64,000 bases of DNA from Thermopolyspora flexuosa. Lineage in GTDB: Bacteria; Actinomycetota; Actinomycetes; Streptosporangiales; Streptosporangiaceae. The translations under genes and the position numbers were made by a program. Position 1 is the first letter of the stretch, and every line of letters starts with the position of its first letter. The notes beneath the pieces are model-generated. The model was not told the origin of the DNA, did no database searches, and was given only the letters and a program-made list of their open reading frames with translations. The stretch lies in NCBI RefSeq assembly GCF_006716785.1, contig NZ_VFPQ01000002.1, forward strand, positions 124,001-188,000, read 5' to 3'. Positions 35,141 to 42,899 of the stretch are shown in pieces.

Positions 35141-36784
35141 TCAGGCGAGCCGGGTGATGCTGAAGTCGTCGTAGTAGGCCCGGGTCTCGCTGCCCCGCAC
35201 GGCCTCCAGGTAGAGCCCGAGCGAGGGCTTGCCGACCGCCTTCTCCGCCTCGGTGTCCACGTACTCGGCGACGAGCTCGTCACCGGCCCACAGCTGCAGG
35301 TGCATCTCCCCGCCGGAGCGCGCGCACCGGGCCCGCAGCTGCACGTTCGACCTCTGGAACTCCGGCACCTCGACGTCCGGGGTCAGGTCCCGCCACCCGT
35401 CGGCGTCCACCCGGACGATCTTCGCGTGGCCCGTGTCGTTCACCGCGAGCACGTAGAAGAGGCGGTCCCGGTCCTGGTCGCTCTTGGAGTAGTTGCAGTA
35501 GACGCCCGACCAGGAGGCGGCCTTGGACATGTCGAGCTTGACCGACACCAGGACGTCGTCGGGCAGGACCGCGTTCACCGGCGCCTTCGCCCACTTGGTG
35601 TCCTCGAAGGTGTCCACGCGCATGGTGTACCGGCCGTCGCCGGTGTAGTTCCGCCCGGCCTCCACCCCGGCGAAGCCGTCCTCCGGCCAGCCGGTCTTCT
35701 CCTGGGCGAAGTTCTCCTGGTACAGCACCTCGCCCTCGGGCGGCGCGGACGACGCCAGCGCCCGGCCCACGGACACCGCCGTGGCGACGAGCCCGACCGC
35801 GAGCAGCGCCGCGCCCGCGCCCATCGCCGCGTCCATCAGCCGCCTCCGCCACGGGGCCTTCTCGGGCTGCCGGGGCGCGATCCGGGTGCCGGGCAGGGTG
35901 GGTCCGGTGATCGCCGCCAGGTCGAGCCGTACCGTGCCGGCCACCTCGGCGCGGTCGGCGTGCGGGCGCCGCACGAGCGCGTCGAGGAGCTGCTGGGCGG
36001 TGGGCCGCTTCGCCGGATCCTTCTCCAGCGCGGCGGCGATGATCGGGCGGAGGCTCGGGTCGACCCCGCTCAGGTCCGGGGTCTCGTTGACCACCCGGTA
36101 GAACGCCTGCTCGATCGTCTTCGACGCGAACGGCGAGGCGCCGGTCATCGCGGCGACCATCACGCAGCCCCAGGCGAAGATGTCGGCCTCGGGCCCCGCC
36201 TGGCGGCCGGTGAACACCTCGGGGGCGATGTAGTCCGGGGTGCCGAGGATGCGGCCGGTGGAGGTCTGCCCGTCCTCGGAGTCGAGCGCGCGGGCGATGC
36301 CGAAGTCGATCACGCGCGGGCCGAGCGGGGAGAGCAGCACGTTCCCCGGCTTGAGGTCGCGGTGCACCACACCCGCGTCGTGGATCGCGGTGAGCGCGGT
36401 CGCCACGCCCACGGCGAGCGCCTCGATGTTCGACCCGGTGAGCGGCCCGTTCTCGCGCAGCACCCGGCCGAGGTCGGGGCCCGCCACGTACTCGGTGACG
36501 ATCCACAGCGGCTCGCCGTCGAGGCGCGCGTCGAGCACCGGGGCGGTGCAGAACCGGCGCACCCGGCGGGCCGCCTCCACCTCACGGCGGAACCGCCTGC
36601 GGAACTCCGGGTCGTTCGCGAAGTGCGGGTTGATCACCTTGATCGCGACCGGACCCGACGGCCCCTCGGCGAGGTAGACCGTTCCCATGCCGCCCCTGCC
36701 CAGCCGGCTCGCGATCCGGTAGGGGCCGAGCTCGGTGGGATCGCCCGGGTCGAGGGCAACGGCGGTCGGCACTCCGGTGGGCAT
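35141..36784 (-). CDS. membrane Ser/Thr protein kinase with extracellular domain
   Basis: The 547-residue protein has a full Hanks-type kinase domain (about 22-275): glycine loop LGRGGMGTVYLAE, Lys49 in VAIKV, catalytic Asp143 in HRDLKPGN, Asp160 in IDFG, and GTPDYIAPEV. A linker and one transmembrane helix (about 317-340) lead to a C-terminal extracytoplasmic domain of about 200 residues. That domain resembles a LamG/DUF1080-like sandwich (YQENFAQEKTGWPE at its start; LGLYLEAVRGSETRAYYDDFSI at its end), probably a ligand sensor. ATG 36784 lacks a clear ribosome-binding site; upstream in-frame codons to 36865 are less likely. Confidence 0.92.
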   Translation of the reverse strand: MPTGVPTAVALDPGDPTELGPYRIASRLGRGGMGTVYLAEGPSGPVAIKVINPHFANDPEFRRRFRREVEAARRVRRFCTAPVLDARLDGEPLWIVTEYVAGPDLGRVLRENGPLTGSNIEALAVGVATALTAIHDAGVVHRDLKPGNVLLSPLGPRVIDFGIARALDSEDGQTSTGRILGTPDYIAPEVFTGRQAGPEADIFAWGCVMVAAMTGASPFASKTIEQAFYRVVNETPDLSGVDPSLRPIIAAALEKDPAKRPTAQQLLDALVRRPHADRAEVAGTVRLDLAAITGPTLPGTRIAPRQPEKAPWRRRLMDAAMGAGAALLAVGLVATAVSVGRALASSAPPEGEVLYQENFAQEKTGWPEDGFAGVEAGRNYTGDGRYTMRVDTFEDTKWAKAPVNAVLPDDVLVSVKLDMSKAASWSGVYCNYSKSDQDRDRLFYVLAVNDTGHAKIVRVDADGWRDLTPDVEVPEFQRSNVQLRARCARSGGEMHLQLWAGDELVAEYVDTEAEKAVGKPSLGLYLEAVRGSETRAYYDDFSITRLA

Positions 36785-37223
36785 CACGATGGCCGATACT
36801 AACGAGATCGCATCACCCAAAGTGGTCTCACTTACCACAAAGGCGTCACATTCCAGCCGCGCCACACGGTGCGCTGCGGGCTCACGGCCGCCGTCCCGGA
36901 ATGTGCGCGGGCGTCAGACGCGCCGCCGTACCTCCAGGGAGAGCGGCCAGATGAGGCGGCGGCCGCCGATCGCGGTGGTCACCACGCCGACGGGCGGCGC
37001 CACCGGGGCGCGCAGGAGCCGGGCGGCGCGGCCGGCGGCGAGCGGCAGCACCGCTCCGGTCGCCCCGATCACGGACGGCACGCGCGTGTCACCCCTGCGA
37101 CAGCGGGATGCCGCCGGGAAGCGGGGAACCACGTACGGGCGGATCTCGTTGGATCGGGTGAGCGGTTCCGCCGTGATCGGCCGGCAGGACGGCCGAGCGA
37201 CCGTCTCGAGGGGAGCGTGTGCG
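36785..37223. other. region between the kinase and GlsB/YeaQ genes
   Basis: About 440 bases between divergent genes. Next to the kinase start there is an imperfect repeat, GTGGT (36822-36826) and ACCAC (36834-36838). The middle holds a FecCD permease remnant on the minus strand (36914-37078). The right part would carry the promoter of the small membrane-protein gene. Confidence 0.5.
36914..37078 (-). pseudogene. C-terminal fragment of a FecCD-type siderophore ABC permease
   Basis: The minus strand reads GATGAVLPLAAGRAARLLRA then PVAPPVGVVTTAIGG and a short tail to a stop at 36914. FecCD permeases end with this pattern (GAxxLxxADxxARxxxxPxELPVGVxTAxxGxPxFxxLL). Only about 50 codons remain, there is no start, and no transporter gene is near, so it is a decayed remnant. 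The tail after VGVVTTAIGG has diverged. Confidence 0.6.
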
Positions 37224-37496
37224 ATGGAAATCACCGGCATCATCTCCGCCCTCATCATCGGCATCATCATCGGAGCGCTCGGCAGGCTGGTGGTCCCGGG
37301 CCGCCAGCGCATTCCGCTCTGGCTGACCATGGTGATCGGGATCGTCGCGGCGCTGATCGGCACCGCCATCGCGACCGTGCTCGGCGTGGCGGACACGCGC
37401 GGGATCGACTGGATCGAGCTCGCCATCCAGGTGGCGCTCGCCGCCGTGGGCGTGTCGCTCGCGGCGGGCTCGTACGGCAGACGCGGCGGCCGCTGA
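37224..37496 (+). CDS. GlsB/YeaQ/YmgE-family small membrane protein
   Basis: The 90-residue protein has three transmembrane helices: IISALIIGIIIGALGRLVVPG, a middle LTMVIGIVAALIGTAIATVLG, and IELAIQVALAAVGVSLAAG. The N-terminal helix with GALGRLVVPGRQ is the hallmark of the 'transglycosylase-associated' (YeaQ/GlsB) family, linked to stress in other bacteria; molecular function is unclear. GAGGGGAGCG precedes the ATG. Confidence 0.85.
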   Translation: MEITGIISALIIGIIIGALGRLVVPGRQRIPLWLTMVIGIVAALIGTAIATVLGVADTRGIDWIELAIQVALAAVGVSLAAGSYGRRGGR

Positions 37497-37572
37497 CCGC
37501 GCGCTCCCGGCCGACCGGGGCGTGGGCGGCATCCCGCCCGGGGCCGGGATGCGCCGGCAGCGAGGTGAGCGA

Positions 37573-37601
37573 TCATCGGGCGGGGTGCGGCCGCCCGATG
37601 A
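37573..37601. terminator. hairpin after the GlsB/YeaQ gene
   Basis: TCATCGGGCGG and CCGCCCGATGA form a perfect 11-base stem with a 7-base loop, between convergent genes (stops at 37496 and 37713). Confidence 0.7.
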
Positions 37602-37675
37602 CGTATGCCGGGTGGCATGCCCACCGGACGCGTGCGGCCCGCCGGGCCGGGGCCCGCGGGCCGCGTCAGGGAAGT

Positions 37676-37701
37676 GCCCGGCGGCGGTAAGGCCGCCGGG
37701 C
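37676..37701 (-). terminator. terminator of the spo0M gene
   Basis: GCCCGGCGGC and GCCGCCGGGC pair across a GGTAAG loop, 11 bases beyond the spo0M-like stop codon. Together with the hairpin at 37573 it insulates two convergent genes. Confidence 0.7.
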
Positions 37702-37712
37702 GTCGCTCGCCG

Positions 37713-38687
37713 CTAGTCCTCCTCCTCGCCTTCCAGCATGTCGCCGATCTCGTCGATCGCCTCGGCGGCGAGGAAGCCGCCCACCGCGCCCACGGCGCCC
37801 GCGGCCACGACCGCACCCATGCCCGGACCGCTGTGGTGGCCACCGTGGTGGCCGCCGTGCGGGGCGTACGGGTCATGCCCGTAGCCGCCGTGCCCGTACG
37901 GGTCGTGCCCGTAGCCGCCGTGGTGGCCGTACGAGGCGACCGCGTTGAGCCAGCCGGTGATCTCGGCCCCCCAGTCGCGCTCCAGCGCCTCCTCGTGGCT
38001 CACGTACCAGCGGCCGAAGGAGTCGTCGGCGGGCCCGCGGCCGCTCGCCTCGAGCACGATGTGCAGCCCGCCCGGGTTCGCCACGAAGGTGAGCTCGACC
38101 TCGCTCACCGCGTGCGCGTGCTGCGGCGGCGGGAAGAACTCGATCTCCTGGTAGCACGGCAGGTGGTGGGCGATGCCGTACAGCGTGCCCACCTCGACGT
38201 CGGCGCTCTTCGGCTGGAAGCCGAGCCGGCTGAACGCCTGGAGCACCGCGTCCTGGGAGGGCAGCGGCACGATCTGCACCGGGTCGAGGTCGCCCTTGTC
38301 GACCGCCCGGGCGATCGCGAGCTCGGTGCGCACCCCCATCGCCATGCCGTACAGCGGCTGCCCCCACACCTCGGTGATGGGCGCCTCCCACGGCACCGGG
38401 AACTCGAACGGCAGCGTGCGCTGCTCGCCGGTGCGGAGCTTGAACGGGCCGGACACCTGGGTCCGGGCGAACTCGATCAGACCGGTCTGCTCACCCTCGC
38501 CGTGTTCAGCCTCGGCCCTCGTCACCAGCGCGAGGACGATCGACTCGATGTCGGCGTCGAAGTCGCCGCCCTGCAGCCGGACCTCGCCGCGCAGCATCTC
38601 GCCGGGCTGCACCCGGGACTGCGCCAGCACGGTGTCCACCGACGGGGCGCCGACCCCGAAGGTTCCCAGCAGCCGTTTGAAGACCAC
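37713..38687 (-). CDS. Spo0M-like sporulation-control protein
   Basis: The 324-residue protein has an arrestin-like Spo0M domain over about 240 residues (VDTVLAQSRVQPGEMLRGEVRLQGGDFDADIESI in pieces near the start; LPFEFPVPWEAPIT near 95). Then come a Gly/His/Tyr-rich repeat stretch (about 250-290: YGHHGG, YGHDPYGHGG, HHGGHHSG), a Gly/Ala helix and an acidic EGEEED tail. Spo0M modulates development and cell division in Bacillus and Streptomyces relatives. The C-terminal His-rich part is an extension that could bind metal. AGGAGG precedes the GTG at 38687. Confidence 0.9.
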   Translation of the reverse strand: MVFKRLLGTFGVGAPSVDTVLAQSRVQPGEMLRGEVRLQGGDFDADIESIVLALVTRAEAEHGEGEQTGLIEFARTQVSGPFKLRTGEQRTLPFEFPVPWEAPITEVWGQPLYGMAMGVRTELAIARAVDKGDLDPVQIVPLPSQDAVLQAFSRLGFQPKSADVEVGTLYGIAHHLPCYQEIEFFPPPQHAHAVSEVELTFVANPGGLHIVLEASGRGPADDSFGRWYVSHEEALERDWGAEITGWLNAVASYGHHGGYGHDPYGHGGYGHDPYAPHGGHHGGHHSGPGMGAVVAAGAVGAVGGFLAAEAIDEIGDMLEGEEED

Positions 38688-38842
38688 GCTCGCCTCCTGC
38701 CTGTCGTGTGACCTGACCGCCGATCGAAACGATCACTGGGCGGGCCGGGTTCCCGCCCCCTTTCCAGGGTCACAGGATCGGACGTTCCGTGACGGCGAAA
38801 CGGCGCTTTGCGAGGCGGTGTCCGGAAAGTGTGGCCGATCGG

Positions 38843-39808
38843 TCAGGCTTCGCCCGGATCGAGGCGATCGCCCGCCTCCCCACTCCGCAGGAAGGCCCGC
38901 GACAGGATCACGGAGCGGGAGAGGTTACGTGGGCGGTCGGGGTCGAGGCCCTTCGCCGTGGCGAGCTCGACGGCGAGCCGCTGCACCCGGATCAGTTCGG
39001 CGACCGGGTCGAGCTCGGGGAGCACGACGAGTGCGCCGGTCCGCTCCACCTGCTCGGCGAGCCCGGGCGGGGGCGGGTCGAAGAACCAGACGAGGCTGCG
39101 CTCGTCGGTCACGCTGATCGGGCCGTGCCGGTACTCCATCGCCGGATACGACTCGGCCCACGAGGCCGAGGCCTCGCGGACCTTGAGCGCCGCCTCGTGC
39201 GCGATGCCGACCGTCCACCCCGCGCCGAGGAAGGTGAACCGGGTACGGCCCGCCGCCCCGGCGGGCAGCGGTGCCTCGAGCGCCGCGGCGGCCTGCCCGG
39301 GGAGGTCGGGACGGTCCGGCGCGACTCCGGGCTCGGCCACCTGGGACGCCGAGGGGATGCGCGCCAGGTGTGCGCGCAGCAGGGTGAGCGCGGTGGTGGC
39401 GAACCGGGTCTGCACCACCGAGCGCTCGTCGGCGAAGCCGAGATCGATCACCGTGTCGGCCACCTGTGCGATCGGCGTGGCCGTGTCGCCGGTGAGCGCC
39501 ACGGTGGGGCAGGGCAGGGCGCGCAGCAGCTCCACCACCTCGGTCGTCGTGCCCGACCGGGTGATCGCGACGACGCGGTCGTACCGGCGCCGGAACGGGA
39601 ACTCCGAGGCCGGGAAGGCGTCGGTCTCCCCTCGGCCGGAGGACTCGCGGAGCGCCGCGTACGCCTGGGCCATGAACAGCGAGGTGCCGCAGCCGACGAC
39701 GGCGACGCGCTCGCCGGGCGCGGGCAACCCGGCCACGGTCTCGGCGAGCGCGATCGCCCGCCGCCAGCAGCCGGGCTGAGCGGCGATCTCCTCGGCGACG
39801 AACGTCAT
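38843..39808 (-). CDS. double-SIS sugar isomerase/deaminase-like protein (AgaS/GlmS-C type)
   Basis: This 321-residue protein has two SIS domains: AVVGCGTSLFMAQAYAALRE, TRSGTTTEVVELLRAL in the first, and FLGAGWTVGIAHEAALKVRE, YPAMEYRHGPISV in the second. The E-x-RHGP segment is shared with GlmS isomerase domains and AgaS. It probably acts on a phosphorylated amino-sugar. There is no glutaminase domain. The ATG at 39808 (GGGAGCG upstream) is chosen over GTG 39826. No partner genes lie next to it. Confidence 0.85.
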   Translation of the reverse strand: MTFVAEEIAAQPGCWRRAIALAETVAGLPAPGERVAVVGCGTSLFMAQAYAALRESSGRGETDAFPASEFPFRRRYDRVVAITRSGTTTEVVELLRALPCPTVALTGDTATPIAQVADTVIDLGFADERSVVQTRFATTALTLLRAHLARIPSASQVAEPGVAPDRPDLPGQAAAALEAPLPAGAAGRTRFTFLGAGWTVGIAHEAALKVREASASWAESYPAMEYRHGPISVTDERSLVWFFDPPPPGLAEQVERTGALVVLPELDPVAELIRVQRLAVELATAKGLDPDRPRNLSRSVILSRAFLRSGEAGDRLDPGEA

Positions 39809-40152
39809 CTCACGCTCCCGCTTCACGTTCCGGGCGATGATCTTCTCAACCTAACGCCGACGCGCTGCGCCTCGCCCCTCCTTTCCCGGTGCCGATCGGG
39901 CTCGCCGCCACCGTCGCGTCCCGGGGAGGCGCCGCTCGCCCCGGCGGGCGCATGCTCACCGTGGCGTGCCCTCACGGTCCGGCCTCGTCTCGGCACCTCC
40001 CGCCGGTGATCTGGGCAGGGAGGAGCGGCGGAGAGCAAAGGAAACCGATGTTTCACGTGAAACAACGGTCATGATCGCCGAAGGCCCGGGTGGCGCGCCG
40101 GCGGCCCGCCGCGGAGTGGCCGACCGGCCGCCGTGCCGTACGGGTCGCCGGT
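39809..40152. other. intergenic region carrying parS
   Basis: This 344-base gap lies between the SIS gene start and the P450 stop. Apart from a perfect parS palindrome at 40049-40064 I see no gene or promoter that I would defend. Confidence 0.6.
40049..40064. other. parS: parS centromere site (ParB binding)
   Basis: TGTTTCACGTGAAACA is a perfect match to the bacterial parS consensus, fully palindromic over 16 bases. ParB binds such sites around the origin to segregate chromosomes. It lies in a gene-free gap about 24 kb from dnaN, as expected for origin-proximal parS clusters in actinomycetes. It is the only full match that I found in the window. Confidence 0.95.
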
Positions 40153-41418
40153 CTAGCCGATGCGGACCGGGACGGTGCGCGGCCCGCGGACCTGGCCGGA
40201 GGACCAGGTGACGGCGTCGGGGTCGGCGAGGGTGAAGACCGGGATGCGCTGCAGCCACACCTCGAGGGCGACCCGGAGCTCCATGCGGGCGAGGTGCGAG
40301 CCGAGGCAGCGGTGGATGCCGAGGCCGAAGGCGGCGTGGCGGTTCACCTCGCGGTCGATGACCACCTCGTCGGCGCGCTCGAACTGGGCCGGGTCGCGGT
40401 TGGCGGCCGGGAACGACAGCAGGATCCAGTCGTCGGCCTTCATGTCGACGCCGTTCCAGTGCATGTCCTCCTTCACCAGGCGGGCCATGGTGACGGGGGC
40501 GTACGCGCGCAGGAACTCCTCGATCGCGGTGGGGAGCAGCTCCGGCTCGGCGACGAGGCGCTCGCGGTCGGCCGGGGTCTTCGCCAGGTGCCACAGCGAG
40601 GCGCCGATCGCGCTCCACGTGGTGTCGATGCCCGCGATGAGCAGCAGGGCGATCGTGCCCGCCACATGGGGCGCCGGGAGGTTGCTGCCGTTCACCTTGA
40701 CGTTGAGCAGATACGAGGTGAGGTCGTCGCGCGGCTCCTTCTCGTGTTCCTCGATCTGCTTGTAGAGGTAGGTGAACAGGTCGTTGAGCAGGACCGCGCG
40801 TTCCTCCGGCGGCTTGTTGATGCCCTGGAAAACGTCCTCGATGTACTCGCGGAAAAGCGGCCCGTCCTCCTCCGGGAAACCGAGCATGGCGGCGATCACG
40901 CGGACCGGAATGTGCTCGGCGTACTCCTTGGCCGCGTCGACGAGATCGCGGCCGTCGAAGGCGTCGATGAGGCTGTGGCAGTAGTCCCGGGTCGTCTGCT
41001 CGTACCGGCTCACCGCGCTCCTGGTGAACGCCGGGAGCAGGATCCTGCGGGCCTCGCGGTGGAACGGCGGATCCGAGGAGATCGGCGGGGTGCTGCCCAC
41101 CGGGGCGAGGTCGCGGGGCGGCCGGATGTTGCTGACCACCACCGACCGGGAGGAGAACCGCTCGGTGTCGTACGCGATCGCCGCGACGTCCTCGTACCGG
41201 ACCGGCAGCCAGGCGCCGCCGAACCGCTCGGTGTGCGCGATCGGGCAGCGTTTCCGCAGGTCGTCGTAGATCGAGTAGGGGTCGGCGGCCCACCGCGGGT
41301 CCAGGTGGGAGAAGTCGGTCGCCCAGTCCGTTACCGGCCCGGTGATGATCTCGTTGTGGATGCCCTCGTGGGCGTGCTCGCGCTGGTCCCGGAAGACGTA
41401 GCCCTCGCCGGCCGTCAC
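40153..41418 (-). CDS. cytochrome P450
   Basis: This 421-residue soluble bacterial P450 has the heme motif FGLGIHRCLGSHLAR with ligand Cys371, the oxygen-binding I-helix AGIDTT (about 262-267) and the ExxR motif in AIEEFLRAYAP. It hydroxylates an unknown substrate using electrons from the ferredoxin encoded immediately upstream. GTG 41418 starts two bases after the ferredoxin stop, so the pair is one operon. An ORF extends to 41676 but would overlap the ferredoxin gene. Confidence 0.95.
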   Translation of the reverse strand: MTAGEGYVFRDQREHAHEGIHNEIITGPVTDWATDFSHLDPRWAADPYSIYDDLRKRCPIAHTERFGGAWLPVRYEDVAAIAYDTERFSSRSVVVSNIRPPRDLAPVGSTPPISSDPPFHREARRILLPAFTRSAVSRYEQTTRDYCHSLIDAFDGRDLVDAAKEYAEHIPVRVIAAMLGFPEEDGPLFREYIEDVFQGINKPPEERAVLLNDLFTYLYKQIEEHEKEPRDDLTSYLLNVKVNGSNLPAPHVAGTIALLLIAGIDTTWSAIGASLWHLAKTPADRERLVAEPELLPTAIEEFLRAYAPVTMARLVKEDMHWNGVDMKADDWILLSFPAANRDPAQFERADEVVIDREVNRHAAFGLGIHRCLGSHLARMELRVALEVWLQRIPVFTLADPDAVTWSSGQVRGPRTVPVRIG

Positions 41419-41420
41419 GG

Positions 41421-41621
41421 TCAGGCCTCCTCGACCAGCTCGACGGCCCGCTCCGGGCAGTTGGCCGCCGCGCGCCGCGCCACGGCCTCCAGGTCCGGCG
41501 GCACCAGGCCGTCGCCGAGCACGGTGCTGTAGCCTTCCTCGTTCTCGCCGAACAGCTGCGGGGCTATGTCGTAGCAGCGGCCGTGTCCCTGACACCGATC
41601 GACGTTGATCTGTACCTTCAC
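41421..41621 (-). CDS. 3Fe-4S ferredoxin, P450 redox partner
   Basis: The 66-residue protein has three Cys only (Cys10, Cys16, Cys55) in RCQGHGRC and ANCPE. The second Cys of a 4Fe-4S motif is replaced, typical of the 3Fe-4S ferredoxins that feed actinobacterial P450s. It transfers electrons from a ferredoxin reductase, which is not encoded here, to the adjacent P450. GGAGACGGGAGCATCGCAGTG-like spacing upstream supports ATG 41621. Confidence 0.93.
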   Translation of the reverse strand: MKVQINVDRCQGHGRCYDIAPQLFGENEEGYSTVLGDGLVPPDLEAVARRAAANCPERAVELVEEA

Positions 41622-42170
41622 TGCGATGCTCCCGTCTCCGCGGCGATGCGGGCGGTTGACCCGTGAAACGATTCAAAGCGGCGTGATCGACCGAGTCAAG
41701 ATCGCAGTAATGTCCTGGAGCTGCTTATTTCATCCGCCCGAATAAAGGGCTGACCGAATTTGTGTCCGATGCCGGGCGGAAAACAAGGGCGGCACGGCCC
41801 GTCCGACGGATTTCCCGTTTCCTCGCGCCGGCCATGGCCGAGCCGGAAACCGCCGCCCGGCTCCCGGGTACGGCCGGCCACCCCCGGCGGGCCGGGCCGC
41901 CCCCGCCCGGGCACGCGGACGCGCGAGGCGGCGGCCCGGTCGTCCGGGGCGAGGCACCGCGCTCTGCCCCACACGAATCCTTGCGTGTGCCGCCCACCGT
42001 GCCGTGCCGGCACCGGGTGCACCCGCTCGCCCGGCCGGTCGGCCCTCGACAGGCGGGTCCGTGCGAACCGGGTCACCGCGCGCCACGATCGACGGTCGCG
42101 GAGGCCGGATCGCCCGCCGCCGGGCCGGGCGAGCAGGGCAACGCCCGGCCCGGGCTCGCCGTACCGCCGG
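41622..42170. other. 550-base region without a supported gene
   Basis: The part next to the ferredoxin (to about 41760) is AT-richer and probably holds its promoter. The rest has open frames on both strands rich in Arg, Pro and Gly with no recognisable domain or ribosome-binding site. Confidence 0.45.
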
Positions 42171-42584
42171 TCAGCGGCCGAGCCAGGCGTCGACGCCCGC
42201 CCTGGCCACCGCCACGTCCTGGTCAGGGTGGGCGCCGCTGACCCCCACGGCGCCCGCCACGGCCTGCCCGTCGCGGATCACGACGCCGCCGGGGAGCGTG
42301 GTGACGTCGAACGGGAGCTGCCCGTCGATGAGCGTGACGAGCTCGGGGTGGTCGGCCTTGATGCCGGCCACGACCGCCGAGTCGACGCCCATCCGGGCGG
42401 CGGTGCGGGCCTTCGACCGGGCGACCCCGCAGGTGAACCAGGGCGCGCCGTCCATGCGGATCCCGGCGATCTCGTCACCGGCCGCGTCGACGACGCAGCA
42501 GCTCACCCGGATGCCCGCGGCCCGGGCCGCATCCAGCGCCGCGTCGATGATCAGGCGCGCGCCGTCGAGGCCGAGCCCGTGCAT
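42171..42584 (-). CDS. GlcG/HbpS-family heme-binding-like protein
   Basis: This 137-residue protein matches the PF03928 (GlcG/HbpS) fold: ARLIIDAALDAARAAGIRVS, VVDAAGDEIAGIRMDGAP, SKARTAARMG, GGVVIRDGQAVAGAVGVSGAHPDQDVAVARAG. Members include GlcG in glycolate loci, PduO-C and the extracellular heme sensor HbpS. No signal peptide is visible, so it is probably cytosolic. GAAGGGAGC precedes the ATG. It diverges from the ribose-type ABC operon, so it may be related to it (weak inference). Confidence 0.88.
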   Translation of the reverse strand: MHGLGLDGARLIIDAALDAARAAGIRVSCCVVDAAGDEIAGIRMDGAPWFTCGVARSKARTAARMGVDSAVVAGIKADHPELVTLIDGQLPFDVTTLPGGVVIRDGQAVAGAVGVSGAHPDQDVAVARAGVDAWLGR

Positions 42585-42899
42585 GGCCGCTCCCTTCCCG
42601 CCGGTCCTTCCGGTCGTCGCCCGAGGTATGGTCGCCCGCCCGGCCGCCGCCCGACAGCGGCGTGTTCCGACTGTCGGAACGCCGCCCGAATGCCCGCCGT
42701 ACCGCCGGAAAGAGGGAACGCGCGCTTCCCCCGGCCTCGACGGCGACACCCCGCGCGCGGGCCGGAAGTTGCGTGCCATTGGCCGGAACAAGCCGCTCCA
42801 CCGCGTATTCGCCGCGTGTCAGCCTTGCCTGACCTTCGCACCGACGAGGGAAGAGATCGTTGCCGCCCCCCGTGCGGCCGGAACGCAAAGGAACACGGC
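42585..42899. other. divergent control region between the GlcG-like and sugar-ABC genes
   Basis: This 315-base stretch holds a 17-base palindrome at 42664-42680 and presumably two promoters. No gene is supported. Confidence 0.55.
42664..42680. promoter_or_regulatory. 17-base palindrome, candidate operator
   Basis: GTTCCGAC, one base, GTCGGAAC: a perfect inverted repeat in the gap between divergent genes. It could be the site of a regulator of the ABC operon; no regulator gene is adjacent. Confidence 0.5.

Noticed and set aside
39823-40065. Small minus-strand ORF starting MFHVKH across parS
   Set aside because: The start is created by the parS palindrome itself and the rest is Arg/Pro-rich with no family look.
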